Below, one piece after another: positions 33,883 through 44,979 of a stretch of 64,000 bases of DNA. The DNA is from Mauremys mutica. Taxonomy: Eukaryota; Chordata; Testudines; Geoemydidae. How positions within the stretch are numbered: the first letter of the stretch is position 1; each line of letters opens with the position of its first letter. The notes below the pieces were generated by a model. The model had not been told where the DNA came from. It made no database searches and saw nothing but the letters and a program-made list of their open reading frames with translations. The stretch is from the NCBI RefSeq assembly GCF_020497125.1, contig NC_059094.1, positions 6,179,733 through 6,243,732 of the forward strand. The letters run 5' to 3'. Made by a program: the position numbers and the translations under genes.

Positions 33883-34985
33883 TGAGTTTCCCCAGCACCT
33901 TCTGAGTTAATGGGATCGGTGGATAGATGTACACTGAGTCCATGAGATGAGGAAAGCATCTGACCGAGAACCTGGGCTTGACCAGAACATTTGGCACTTT
34001 TTGTTCTTGCCTGTGGTGAACAGCTCTACCAAGAGGTAACCCTACCTGTGGAATATGTTCTCTGGGATGGAGTCCTTGACGGTCCATTTGCAGTCGCTTG
34101 CAAATTGCTTGCAGAACTGGTTCAATAAAATATTCTGTAAGCCTGGCAGATGCTGAGGTACTAGTGTGATTTAGTGAAAGATGCAGCATTTCCAGAGGTG
34201 AACAGCTTCTTCACAAAGGGAGGACAGTCACGTCCCTCTCTGTCTGTTGACATAAAACATTGCTGTTGTGTTGTCCATTGAGACTTGGACTGTCAGTCTG
34301 CACAAAATGGGAAGAAATGCTGTATAGGCTGGATGAACACCTCTGCTCTTCAGAACATTTATGTGAAGGTAAGCCTCTTTGGAAGTCCAAAGTCCTTGGG
34401 TCTGAAGGTGGCCCAGGTAAGCTCCCCACCATAACATGAATGCTATTTAATTACATTATGGTCACTAGTGTCTTGGTGGGAAGAGGTAGGGAAAACAGCA
34501 CTCCTTTTTCATACCTGGAGAGGATCCTTCCATTAATTTAAGGATGAGAGGACTTCTAGGGGACATGCACAGTCATGTAACGTCCATCCTTGCTGTGTGA
34601 CATACATGGAGAAGGCCATGTAACTGAGAAGTCTAAATCAGATTCTTACTGACATCTGAGGGTGAGCCCGCAGCTGCTTGACAAGATCTACTAGGATATG
34701 GAATCTGTCCTGTGGTGGATACTCTCTTGTTGTGAAATCTAGCACTGCCCCTACAATCTCTATTCTCTGGGTTAGCCTAGAGTTGACTTTTCCTTGTTGA
34801 CTCTGTGACCCAGGATAGTGAGTCATTCACCTATTGCACTGATTTCTCTCAAATGAGCCAATCATCAAGCTAGGATTTAAGCTTAGAAGGGTACATGCAG
34901 GTCCCCACCTTTTGGACGCTAAAGTTCAAAGTGAGGAACAAACCTATGGGTATACCTGGATCCCTAGCCTTCTCAACTGAACCAC
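33883..34985 (-). mobile_element. DIRS-like retrotransposon, upstream piece (RT end and RNase H)
   Basis: The minus strand encodes, from high to low coordinate, an RT C-terminal landmark LDDWLI (near 34870), a connection segment with QRIEIVGAVLDFTTREYPPQ (34700-34790), then the RNase H part LGHLQTQGLWTSKEAYLHIN and VQVSMDNTTAMFYVNRQR (about 34250-34420), and downstream sequence up to QKVLGKLR at the Harbinger junction. Stops and frameshifts are frequent. The order RT, RNase H, tyrosine recombinase across the two pieces supports the DIRS group over LTR elements. The 5' RT and gag were not found. Confidence 0.75.
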
Positions 34986-35204
34986 CATAACTGCCAAGCA
35001 CTACTTGGTGGCTTAATCTTCATTTCTAAAAAGGTGAGATTCTTACATGGAATAATTAATGCACAACTGTTATCTTGCTGTAAAATTCTAATGGAGAAGA
35101 GGCACCTGTAGTTTTTACCACAAAGGAGCCAGGCAAGGTCAGCACTATCCCCTGTCTGGTACAGAGGCTGATTTAAGTGATAGATTACATTCCATACTCC
35201 GGGG

Positions 35205-35700
35205 GGAATTCTGCGCCACTGCACATGCACAGAATTTATGTCCCCCGCAGATTTCTTTGCTTCCCCACAGAAAAATGACTCTCTGATGGGGAAGCAAAGG
35301 GAAGCCACAAGAACAGTCATGTGACCCTCCCCAGCCGTGTGTTTCAGGTGCCTAGGGCAGCTGGCAGAGAGGTAAATCATTGTGGGGCTGGGGGCGGGAC
35401 TGGGGACGACCTGGCTGGTGGCTCCTACCCTGCACCAAGCTCAGCTGCTAGTCCCGGCTGGGCTGGGGAGGATGAGATTCCTCTTCCCCTGCACAGCATC
35501 CAGAGCCAGGTCAGACCTACCCCCCGATTTCTCCCCCAGCTGCAGGAAGTCCTGCAAACTTCCTTCCCCACCCCCCACTTCCTGCACCCATTGTTCCTCT
35601 GCTGCGGGGTGAGGGATCCCTGTGCAAGGAGCTGCTCCCCCATCTACCCAACCCCCATGCATCCAGCCCCCCTCTTACCCAGACCCAGCGGGGATGGGCA
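35205..35700. repeat. Unclassified GC-rich dispersed repeat
   Basis: It begins with 'ggggggaattctgcgccact' and a palindromic 'agaatttatgtcccccgcag' region, and continues into C-rich DNA. I recall close relatives scattered through turtle genomes but not the family name. No coding sequence is convincing; the open frames in both directions come from composition. Edges are approximate. Confidence 0.45.
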
Positions 35701-35724
35701 GGGGTATGAGGAGCCTGCCTTAGC

Positions 35725-35862
35725 CCCGGGCCCCTGCTGTGCCGTCGACTGGATTTTTAACGGCCTGGTCAGCAGTGCTGATAGGAGCCAACAGGGTCCC
35801 TTTTTGACCAAGCGTTCCGGTCAAAAAACAGACACCTGGCAACCTTCATTCAGCAGCAACAT
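35725..35862. repeat. Unclassified repeat, 'ACACCTGGCAACC' end
   Basis: The stretch ends 'aaaacagacacctggcaacc' and contains 'tttttgaccaagcgttccgg'. It resembles a known turtle MITE-like repeat in antisense. TSDs were not resolved, so this is a low-confidence call. Confidence 0.35.
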
Positions 35863-35864
35863 AG

Positions 35865-37195
35865 TGATTAAAAAAAGTAAAGCCATCATGTCCAAGCAAT
35901 GCTGTGAGACCACACCAAAGGCACTGCTTTGCTACTGCATAGCAGAGCCAATGGCTGGTGCTTTGAGATCTTCACTTACAGGATCTAGAGAATTGCAAAG
36001 TATTATTATTAATTACCCATGTACAGAGTTACAGGCATAGATGCCTCCCTACACAGACACACACAGACACAATTTACTCAATATTGGCACAGGAGTTTCA
36101 TATAGGAGGGACTTGGGGGTGGGGTGGGATGAGGGTTTTTTTACTCGAGAGACCTTCATTAAATGACAGAGAACGAAACTCCTCCATCAGACAGGTTTCA
36201 AGGTCTCCGTGTACCAGACGTAGTCTGACTCAGGGGTGAGGGAACCAAGAAGAAGAAGATTTCTGACCCATTAAGAATCCGTAACTCTTTTCTACTGGGG
36301 CTTTTAGACATAACAGCAAAGGGGGGAAATTGCAAAACACTTCAACACCCATTCATGCTCAAAGCTGCATCTGCTCTAGCCGTGAAAGGGCATGAAACCA
36401 GAACATCACCCGCTGCTGCTGCTGCTGCACAATAGTCAGCGATCCTGTGCCAAGTAAATGCCTGGAGCAGTGTTGCTGACTGTCACACCCAGCGGGTGCT
36501 ATTTGTGGGCAGAGCCTGTTAAGGAGCTTCTGAGCAACAGAAAGGAGGCGGGGGAAGGAGAGAGAAGGAAAAAGAGAGAAAAGAAAGAAAAAACATTTGC
36601 TGCACTGGAAAATGAAACTTAACAGACATGAGTTTGACCACACCTTTGACAGAAACCCCTCTTTATTACTGGTGGGCAACTGTATTTTTATCTTGTGGTT
36701 TTCTGTTTTTGCAGACGCATTCCAGCAGGAAAACAGAGACAATACACACCATTGAGCAGCACAGTTTATTTTAAGGGATATAACATTTTCTTATGAGGAT
36801 GCTTTATTTGCATCTGCTGCAGGAAGCAGTAAAATGGCAGGTGTGTTTCCATGTAACCCAAAGACAGAAAGCAAAATAACAATGCAAAGCAAATTCTTTT
36901 GTCTTGCAAATTTCTGCTCACTGCACTGGAAGAGGAAAAAAAAGAAAGAAAGGGGTTTTCCCCAAGGCCTGTTTTCTACCTAATTAGTCCTGCAGATGCT
37001 CCCAATGCCAGGAAGGAGATTCATGCCCACCGGCATGAGAAGGTAACAGACACAGTCTGCAGGCTGAGCCATTGCTCCACATTTGTGTGCATGTAAAATT
37101 TCTAATTGCTAGCATGGCATGCTATATCTTGGAGGAAATGTGTGTTTGTTCCAGAAATACATTTTAGCGAAGTGTTTTTTGAGGGTTTTTTTGGA
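35865..37195. other. No gene seen; short CTG and purine tracts
   Basis: A CTG run of about five units lies near 36412-36428. A purine tract lies at 36540-36595 (plus-strand G/A). No exon or transposon termini were recognised. Confidence 0.4.
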
Positions 37196-37204
37196 GGCAC
37201 AGTT

Positions 37205-37249
37205 CAGATTTTCAAGGCTGTCCTCCAGCCTTGAAAATCTGGAGGACAG
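37205..37249. repeat. Two overlapping inverted repeats (mutually exclusive hairpins)
   Basis: CAGATTTTCAAGGCTG (37205-37220) is the exact reverse complement of 37226-37241, a 16-bp stem with a 5-nt loop. CTGTCCTCCAG (37218-37228) is the exact reverse complement of 37239-37249, an 11-bp stem with a 10-nt loop. The two stems share bases, so only one can form at a time. The pattern is that of a template-switch mutation and does not look like a transposon. Confidence 0.9.
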
Positions 37250-37879
37250 ATCAAGTATTTGCCCAAAAAAAAACTGATCCAAAGAGCATTTAGAATGGAA
37301 TTTGTTTAACCTGCACCAACATCTTTAATGCACTGGAACCTTGTCAATTTGGCTTTCATCCCTCCATCTTCTCAATATTTTATCTGAATGATCACTATAT
37401 CCAGAGCCACAAAATTGTGAACTCCTAAATCAGATAAGAGCATAGAAACAATGGACCTGCTTTTCCACTGCCTTTTACCTTATGTAATTACTGACAGCTG
37501 TGAAGGGTTTAAAACACTCTAATACTGATTTAGCAGGGCTTATACCTATTTTGCTTTCATTTTGCATGGGTGTCAATGACAACACATGGTGCAACACACT
37601 GGAGAATTGGGTTCAAAGTCTTCACCTTGCAGGGAGACAGCAAGTTCTACTAAGTATTTAAAAGAAAATACTTTTTCACAAAATGTATAATTACCCTGTA
37701 GGTAATCACTGCAACAAGATCATACTGAAGCTGAAAGCTTAACAGGATTCAAAAGTGGGTGAGGCTATTACTGTATTCATATTAATGTAACCCCCACTAT
37801 TACTTGACATAGGATAAAAACACCAGTAAGCGACAAAAAGCAATCACTAGCTCCTTGGTATTGGGAAACAACTCCCTCT

Positions 37880-38215
37880 GTGGCAGCAAAATTCCCCCCC
37901 AAAAAATGTCAGGAGAAAATGGCTATTTTCTCAACCTGCTGGAATATACAGTTTTTCAGGTTTATGTTGAAAAACCGAAAACCCAACCATTTTTGAAATT
38001 TTTTTGGTTTTTTGGCAACTGAAAACTGAAATATTTCAGCAAGTCAAGCAAAAACATTTGATTCTACCAAAATTTTTTAATCAATTAGATGAATTTTTTT
38101 GGCAGAAATATTGAAACATTTTTAAAAATTACTTGTTTGCAGTTTTACAAGGAAAACAAAAAGCTTCTTGTTTCATGAAAATTTTTCATGGAAATAAATT
38201 TTTTTTAAACCAGTT
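37880..38215. repeat. A/T-rich repeat with GAAA/TTTC words
   Basis: Repeated words such as 'gaaatttttttgg', 'aaatatttcagcaa' and 'catgaaaatttttcatg' give an internally repetitive, partly palindromic block. Relatives occur widely in bird and turtle DNA from memory. There is no coding content. Confidence 0.45.
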
Positions 38216-38569
38216 CTGCCTCTATGGGCAGCTAATTCCATAACTGTCCACTATGGGCTTTCTTGCAGCTTTCTGTTAAGCTTTCCATGCTGCCAACTGC
38301 CAGATAGGATACCGAGATAGATTAGCTAGTCTTAGCTGGTATAGCACTTCCTACATTCCTTTGTTGATGTGACAAGTCACTTCAGGTTATTTTTAATACT
38401 CATCTATACAATTTATCAACACAGTATCTGAGCACTTATAACTGTTTCCAATTGACCCAACCAGATTGCTCCTGATTGGCTAAGAATTGCACACATCTTA
38501 TTATTTTTATTACTTTGTCATTCCCACCACGCCTGTCTCATCCATCTGCTATCCTTTAGACTGTAAGCC

Positions 38570-38655
38570 CGTCACAGTGACTTGAAGAATGGGGCCCCAA
38601 TCTCACTGGTTTTTAGGTGCTACTGCAACATAAATATTAAGTAAAATAATAATTT
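38570..38655 (-). repeat. Recurrent 'TAGCACCTAGG' repeat, copy 2
   Basis: On the plus strand it reads 'tagactgtaagcccgtcaca', then 'tttttaggtgctactgcaac', the inverse orientation of the 54045 copy. It is more diverged than that copy. Confidence 0.5.
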
Positions 38656-38734
38656 CCGTACCATTCAGAAAGGTGTAAAATTCTACCCAAACTTTGAAAA
38701 CATAGAGAATATAATGCACTACTTCTTATCTAAT

Positions 38735-39135
38735 GGAATCATAGACAGCAAGGCCAGAAGGGAACAATGTGCGTCACCTCCTAGTTTGACCTCCTGTATA
38801 ACCCAGGCCTGAGAATTTTTCCAAAATAATTCCTAGAACAGATCTTTTAGAAAAGACATCCAATCTTGATTTAGAAATTGTCATGGATGCGGAATCCAGC
38901 ATGACCCTCGCTAAATTGTTCCAATGGTTAATTACTCTCACTGTTAAAAACATGTATGCCTCATTTCCCATCTGAATTAGTCTAGCTTCAACTTCCAGTC
39001 ACTGGATTGGGTTAAACCTTTCTCTGCTAGATTGACGAGCCCATTGTTAAATATCTGTTCCCCTTGTAGAAACGTACAGAGTGTGATCCAGTCACCCCTT
39101 AACCTTCTCTTTGTTAAGCTAAATAGATTGAACTA
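38735..39135 (-). mobile_element. CR1 LINE 3' end (antisense)
   Basis: The plus strand begins with the CR1 end in reverse ('atcatagacagcaaggccag', then 'aagggaacaatg'). The minus strand carries the last part of ORF2: YMFLTVRVINHWNNLARVML and SKSRLDVFSKRSVLGI. It is severely 5'-truncated, as is usual for CR1. Confidence 0.75.
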
Positions 39136-39139
39136 TTTG

Positions 39140-40210
39140 ATTCTAGCACTACAAGGCATCTGACCCCTTACAGCCAACTGCTCCCCAGAGGGACCATACA
39201 TCAACACCAAAAGGCTTTGGAGATCATTTTTGATCCACAGAACATAAAAGCAGCAATCACAAAATCCAAACAACACTGAACTTACAGGTTAGCATCTCTC
39301 TCAACACCCACTGTATCAATTGTTCACAGGATTCGCATTCCACAAACAAAAGGGAAAGGATGTCTTATAATAACTGCATCTTTTAAATACTGTAGACTGT
39401 ACATATGTGCTTCAACTTTCTGCCTGGAACTAACCAACCACAAGGGGTGTCCCACTAATTAACAAGAATAGCATGAATATTCTGGGCTCAGTTCATAGGC
39501 AAATGCAAAGGCAACAGGGCTGCCTCTCAATGTACCTACAATTCATCTCCACAAAGCATGCTGGAAAATGCAAGCTACACAAAACCTTCTTCTTTACAGA
39601 AGAGATAATACAGTTGAGCTTCATCATTATAAGTATTCCTTACGAGGGAGATCCGCAAAGGAGGAAGTCACCCAGCTGAGATGGCCATTTCATACTCAGA
39701 CTCACTCAATTACTTATATGATAACAAAACATTTATGAAAGGTAAAAAATACTAAATGCATGTACGCAAAGTTGGAGAAAAGGGACAGGTGAAACATAGT
39801 GCAGCACACCATTCAACTTGTTTATTGGAGGAGAAATAAAGGGTGCAGCTCCTTATATATTGTATTACCGGCCAAATAATGTCATATTGCCCTGTGTAGT
39901 GCACTCACAGAATGAAGGATTGTATGTACATTCCTAGGGAACACGCTCAAAGACAGAGGCTGGAGAAGGGCAAACGATTCCAACAGTGCCAATGAAGAGA
40001 GAATGCTATTTTATTTCAAGTGAAATAAGTGGTACAGTCCACCAAAGCAGCATTCTGCTACATGAGAGCACAGAGTTCAGATGGGATCCACTGTAGGAAT
40101 TGAACAGTAACAGCAAAAGGGACAAAAGCCCGATTATTGTCTTGCAAGATCTGAACTCTTACGCTGAGTTCTAATCTGGCTACTGCGTGCTCTGTGCACG
40201 GCCAGCAAGA
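39140..40210. other. No gene seen
   Basis: Unique DNA without recognised structure. Confidence 0.35.
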
Positions 40211-40214
40211 GGCA

Positions 40215-40345
40215 GGGTGGGGGTGTTGTTAAGAAACTGAACTGGGACTCAGGAGATGAAAGTTAAATTCCCAGCTCTGCCCCAGACTCGCTGTGTGCTC
40301 ACATCACCTCTCTGTGCCTGAGTTCTCCATCTTCCACTCTGATGG
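40215..40345 (+). repeat. MIR/CORE-SINE-like remnant
   Basis: A degenerate tRNA-like head is followed by 'ttcccagctctgccccagac' and 'cacctctctgtgcctgagtt', the MIR order. No tail is visible. Confidence 0.6.
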
Positions 40346-40349
40346 CTGC

Positions 40350-41930
40350 TTTTCATCCAGTGACAGGGAATTTTGGCGGGTGGGAACTTCTACGAGACAC
40401 GCCCACCTCAAAAACCATACAAAGATTGGATGTGCTATTTTGCTGGTGAATATATCCAAGGCAGTTCTCTCTCTCCTTCAACACATTAAAAAACAAAAGA
40501 ACTCAGCCCAAGTTGCAGCTAAGTATCAGGTGTTTCCCTTGGGATTTCCACACTGCGCGTTGACAGCACCAAGATACTTTTTTACTGCCAGCAGGTTTCC
40601 TGAATGTTATTACAAATATTGCTTTGCCCTAGAGCTCAGAAGTAAATCACAGTGGCGGCTGCAGCAGTTGCAAGTGACTGCACCCAGTTCTAGAGAAGTG
40701 TGTCTGGAACGGCTGGTGGCTCTGCTTAGCCGAGCAGCATTTGACTGGACCACTAGCGAGAAGCTGCTTAAAGGCATTCCAGAAACTACTTATGGCATTC
40801 AGACAGCCTAAGTGATGGAAAAAAATCTCAGCTGGGGCAGTTCACCATTCTAGCAGTTTGCTGTGAAAGTTCAGCTACAGCTGTGCACAACTGGGGTCGT
40901 TACAGATGTCTTTCCTAGTGCTGTTTGTGGAGCTACAATGCTGGCAACACGTGCTACCACTTGCCTGTTTCTCTCCATGTACCGAGTACTGTTACTAGCA
41001 CCATTTCACCAGCCAGAAGGGCCGAACTCAATCCCGTGTAGTGGATCACTGAATAGGAGTTGCTATAATATTGGTGCCAACACCAGTGAACCATCCAGCT
41101 GGGCTTTCTACAGTGCGTGTGGGTCATGTTGTTCCCCTAGACCAGAGCCCATGGTTCACCTAAATCCTCTCTGGCCCAGAGCCCACAGATCAAAGTCAGC
41201 TCTTGAATGTAGATCTCCCAAGTCATTGTGTAACTTGCTGCTGCCGTGGCAACAGACTAACCACACTGACAGCAAAACAGGCTTAAAAAGAGGAGTCAGA
41301 CTTTCTCCAGGAAGCTCCAAGCATTTTGTAAGGTGGTACGGTCCAGAAAAAAGTAACAGGGATCAAATGAGTGAAATGCAGAACCAACAAACAGCAGCAG
41401 TGTCCAGAGCCATTTCATGAGAAAAATACAATGTCCCTGGAATGGCTCTGATGGTGCAATGCATGGACTGTGCATTGAAGCAAATCACAGTAGGATGCAA
41501 CCATTTGCGTTCTCCTATGGCCAAACCCTGAGCATGTTCCTGGTCCCATTGAAATCAAAGGCAAAATTTCCACTGACCTCAGGAGGAAAGGATCGGCCCC
41601 ACTACTATTGACATTAAAAAAATAAAAAATTATTTATTGGTCCTTGTTTCTGTATAATCTTCCTTTTTGTCTCACTCTGCCTATGCCAATGGCAAACAGC
41701 TGAAAGCTCAGAAGAAGGTGAAGGTGTAGTGCACATGGCCAGCTATGCCCTGGTGGGGGGAAATTCCTGCCTGATCTTTGCAGCAACCAATTTATGCCCT
41801 AAAACATAAGATTTGATTGTACCCATCATTGCATGTTCAACTATAAATATTGGGTCCAATCTTAACCCCACTGAATTCAATGGGATAAGGACCAGGCTAA
41901 TCTATTGGAGATAAAATTAATCAGGTCCAG
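40350..41930. other. No gene seen
   Basis: Two open frames of 172 and 185 codons on plus (40293-40811 and 40863-41420) occur here, but they show no domain, start within or next to a MIR remnant, and lack splice context. I treat them as chance. Confidence 0.4.
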
Positions 41931-41934
41931 TTTT

Positions 41935-42130
41935 AAGTGGAGCCACAGCATTTGATTCTGCCCTCCTGCAGCAGCGAATCCCATACACTGGCTGTGTGCT
42001 GCGGGAAGTATTTTCTTTCACTGATTCTAAATGGATCACCCATTAATTTCACTGAGTGACTGCTCTGTTCCAGTATTATGGGACCGCCTAAAAAGGAGGG
42101 ATTGAGCAGTTTCCATTTATACCCTTCATA
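41935..42130 (-). mobile_element. CR1/L3-like LINE scrap (antisense)
   Basis: Plus-strand words such as 'gggaagtattttctttcact', 'cccattaatttcactgagtg' and 'ccagtattatggga' match, as I recall them, the antisense of CR1/L3 ORF2 C-terminal sequence. Diverged and short. Confidence 0.5.
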
Positions 42131-42429
42131 ATCCTAGACTCAAATACTCTCTAGCTCTTCCCCGTCCAGATTAAATATTTGTAGGTGCTGGGTTGTGGGG
42201 TTTTTTTAACGTAACATGTAAATCGTGTGAGACATCGACCCGCTCTCTCCCTGGAGTTATCAGCCGTAATCCACATTTTGTCCTTACTTCCAAACGCTTA
42301 AGCAGTGCTGTATACAACAATTATTAATTGTTCCTGCTGATTTTCTTAGCATTTGCTTCACACATTAACCTGCCTAAAGAAACCTCTCCTAAATCCCTGA
42401 CCTGCCCAACCCTTCCATAAATGTGTGGC

Positions 42430-42560
42430 CATTTGTTCTAGTGTTCATCTCTGGCCCAGTAATTTAGGGAAATTATTTCATTCTATTTATTTCCTTCAGA
42501 ATTTAACAACACCTGAATAAGGTCCCCACTTAGTCTCCTTTTTTGCAAAGATAAATGGAC
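42430..42560 (-). mobile_element. Possible CR1-like scrap (antisense)
   Basis: The segment 'aaggtccccacttagtctcc' and 'ttttgcaaagataaatgga' resembles the antisense of the conserved EERL-R-LGLF region. Weak, and it could be part of the same old copy as 41935-42130. Confidence 0.35.
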
Positions 42561-42564
42561 ATGA

Positions 42565-43414
42565 TTTCATACGCTGAAGTGCCTGTACCAGCCATAAAGT
42601 ACCCCATTTCCTTGTATATAGAAAAGAAGCCATAGTCTATGCTGTGGCATATGTTTTAACTTTGCACATGATGGTCATAGAGCTGATTCTAGCAATACTC
42701 ACATGATCTGGAGCTGGTGCCAGCATTGCCACCTGCCCCTATTTTTCAGAAGCTTCTCAATTTTGTTGTAGCAAAACCATGCCTACCTACCCTGCACAGT
42801 CCCATTCACATGGGCACAAAGTCTGGAAACAGGCCACATGGCTATGAAACAGGAGTCCATTCAGGATGGAAGACAGTTTCCATGTGAGCTAGCGTTCTGG
42901 CTAGACATGGCCCTAAGCAAAGGCCCGAGGGAGGGAAGGGAAACAGATGCAAAGTTATCACTAGCCTTGGTAAAGAGGCTTAAGCACACAAATGTCTGGC
43001 CCATGCTCCGTGACACCTCACTACCCACCCCAGAACACCCCCTTACAGCTCACGTCACAGAGGGCCCACAAAGCAACAGATCCCCAAGTTTTCACATCGA
43101 GTGGAGGAGCCAGAGTTGATAATGGAAACCATCTGCTTTTACGTTCCCCTGTGGTACACAGATTTTCTGGCAGGTGCCAAAATAGAGCATCCTGCCAGAA
43201 TATGATCCTTTGATTTATACACTTGCTTTAGCCCTATGAGATACACGCCTATCTATACATATGCGCCTAGACACACCCATCTAGTGTTTTCTAAGAATTG
43301 TGGAAGAAACGCCCAATTGCTGACTAAATCTCAGATCAAACAGGGCTAAAGAGTCTTAGCAAACAGCTGAGAGCTGGGAATTCTTCTGCTAATCCTTACG
43401 CAAATCTCCTAATG
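42565..43414. other. No gene seen
   Basis: No recognised structure. Confidence 0.35.
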
Positions 43415-43417
43415 TTA

Positions 43418-43658
43418 GGGCTAGTCTACACTGGCAGTGCTAAAGCGCTGCTGTGGCAGCACTGCCTGACCGTGCTTTCATGTGGCTTGTGTGGTGGCTC
43501 TAAAAAACCACCTCCACGAGGGACGTCGCTCCCGGCGCTCCTGCACTGTCTACACTAGTGCTTTACAGCGCTGAAACTTGCTGCGCTCAGGGGGGTGTTT
43601 TTCTACACTCCTGAGCGAGAAAGTTGCAGCGCTGTAAATTGCCAGTCTAGACAAGCCC
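43418..43658. mobile_element. Harbinger-type MITE with TTA TSD
   Basis: The termini are GGGCTAGTCTACACTGGCAG and the inverse of GGGCTTGTCTAGACTGGCAA, with subterminal AGCGCTG words facing inward. TTA flanks both sides (43415-43417 and 43659-43661), the classic PIF/Harbinger TSD. It is 241 bp and non-coding. The TCTACACT core matches the autonomous element at 29042. Confidence 0.9.
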
Positions 43659-44264
43659 TTACAGTACCTCTGCTGCTACCAAGGCCCCACTTCTCCCTTT
43701 TAGCAACTGACCTGTGCACTAACTTCACATAACTGAAGAAAAGAGAGAGAGAGATACCCTCTTCTACTGCACAGGGCCCTCTCATGCAGCTAAATCAGCC
43801 TCGACTCCCATTTCCCCCCTCCCCTTACTGGGCCCCCAGGATGCATCAGTCCTCAGGGGAGGTGTGGGATGGCGAGTGCTCGAGCACCACGGCTTTGCCA
43901 GGGGACATGAAGGACCGGGGACAGCCTTACTGCAGATCTCATAACTAATATACATGTTCTGTGGGCTCTTTTTCAGAGCTCAGGCATGTGGGAGACGCTG
44001 CCGAGGCAGGAACTGGACATCTATGGTGACCCCTAGTGAAGTATATACATGTGTCTATGTGTATGTGTGTGTCCACCCCCTATCAACTAACCAGAGTGTC
44101 CTTTGTGTGGCCACAGAAATCCCAGACGAGGATTAGGATTAGATGTTACTCAGGATGGTTTTAGTGGGTTTGTGTTTTCATTCTGTGTTTGTGACATTTG
44201 TTAATAGGGGAGTTGCAGGGTGAACGAAGGGTCGCTTTAGGGGGGCAGAGCTGAGACCAGCCAG

Positions 44265-44568
44265 CAGGGACGGCTCTAGGAATTGGGCCGCCCCAAGCAG
44301 GGCGGCACGCCGCGGGAGGCGCTCTGGCAGTCGCCGGTCCCACGGCTCGGGTGGACCTCCTGCAGACGTGCCTGCGGAGGGTCCGCTGGTCCCCCGGCTT
44401 CGGGGGAGCATCTGCAGGCACGTCTGCGGGAGGTCCACCCGAGCCGCGGGACCAGCGGACCCTCCGCAGGCATGCCTGCGGGAGGTCCACCGCAGCCGCC
44501 TGCCGCCCTCCCATCGGCATGCCGCCCCAAGCACGTGCTTGGCGCGCTGGGGTCTAGGGCCGGCCCTG
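44265..44568. mobile_element. GC-rich palindromic hAT-like MITE with perfect 8-bp TSD
   Basis: The termini are CAGGGACGGCTCTAGG and the inverse of CAGGGCCGGCCCTAGA. CCAGCCAG is duplicated exactly (44257-44264 and 44569-44576). The interior is very GC-rich and largely palindromic, with repeated units around 'aggtccaccc', 'ccgcaggcatgcctgcgg' and 'gtccgctggtccc'. Open frames on both strands (up to 149 codons) come from this repetitive composition and are not genes. Confidence 0.85.
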
Positions 44569-44682
44569 CCAGCCAGGCACTGCTTTGGCTGCTTCATTCT
44601 GGGATTCCCCGGGAGGACCAACTGCACCAGTGCAGCTGCTACACAACTGCAGCAGTGTTGACAGACACAGTGACTAGCCTGA

Positions 44683-44977
44683 GGGCTGGTCTACACTACG
44701 GGGGGAAATCGATCTAAGATACGCAACTTCAGCTACGTGAATAACGTAGCTGAAGTCGAAGTATCTTAGATCGAATTACCTACCGTCCTCACGGCGCGGG
44801 ATCGACGTCCGCGGCTCCCCATGTTGACTCCGCTACCGCCATTCGGGTTGGTGGAGTTCCGGAGTCGACAGGAGCTCATTCGGGGATCGATATATCGCGT
44901 CTAGATGAGACGCGATATATCGATCCCCGAGAAATCGATTGCTACCCGCCGATACGGCGGGTAGTGAAGACGTAGCC
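44683..44977. mobile_element. Harbinger-type MITE with three internal hairpins
   Basis: The termini are GGGCTGGTCTACACTAC and the inverse of GGCTACGTCTTCACTACC, flanked by TGA (44680-44682) and TAA (44978-44980). Three perfect or near-perfect hairpins lie inside: 44710-44773 (two 13-bp arm segments separated by a 3/4-nt bulge, 5-nt loop), 44880-44930 (23-bp perfect arms, 5-nt loop) and 44942-44964 (10-bp arms, 3-nt loop). No coding capacity. Confidence 0.85.
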
Positions 44978-44979
44978 TA

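Noticed and set aside
40293..41420. Open frames of 172 and 185 codons on plus
   Set aside because: No domain or repeat motif, the first starts in a MIR remnant, and the composition is that of the surrounding non-coding DNA.
44161..44717. Several long frames on both strands (up to 149 codons)
   Set aside because: They arise from a GC-rich palindromic MITE with exact TSDs, and the repeated R/P/G-rich peptides are translations of its repeat units.
43418..44977. CRISPR array or integron-like repeats
   Set aside because: The repeats are inverted, belong to MITEs with TSDs and are in vertebrate DNA.
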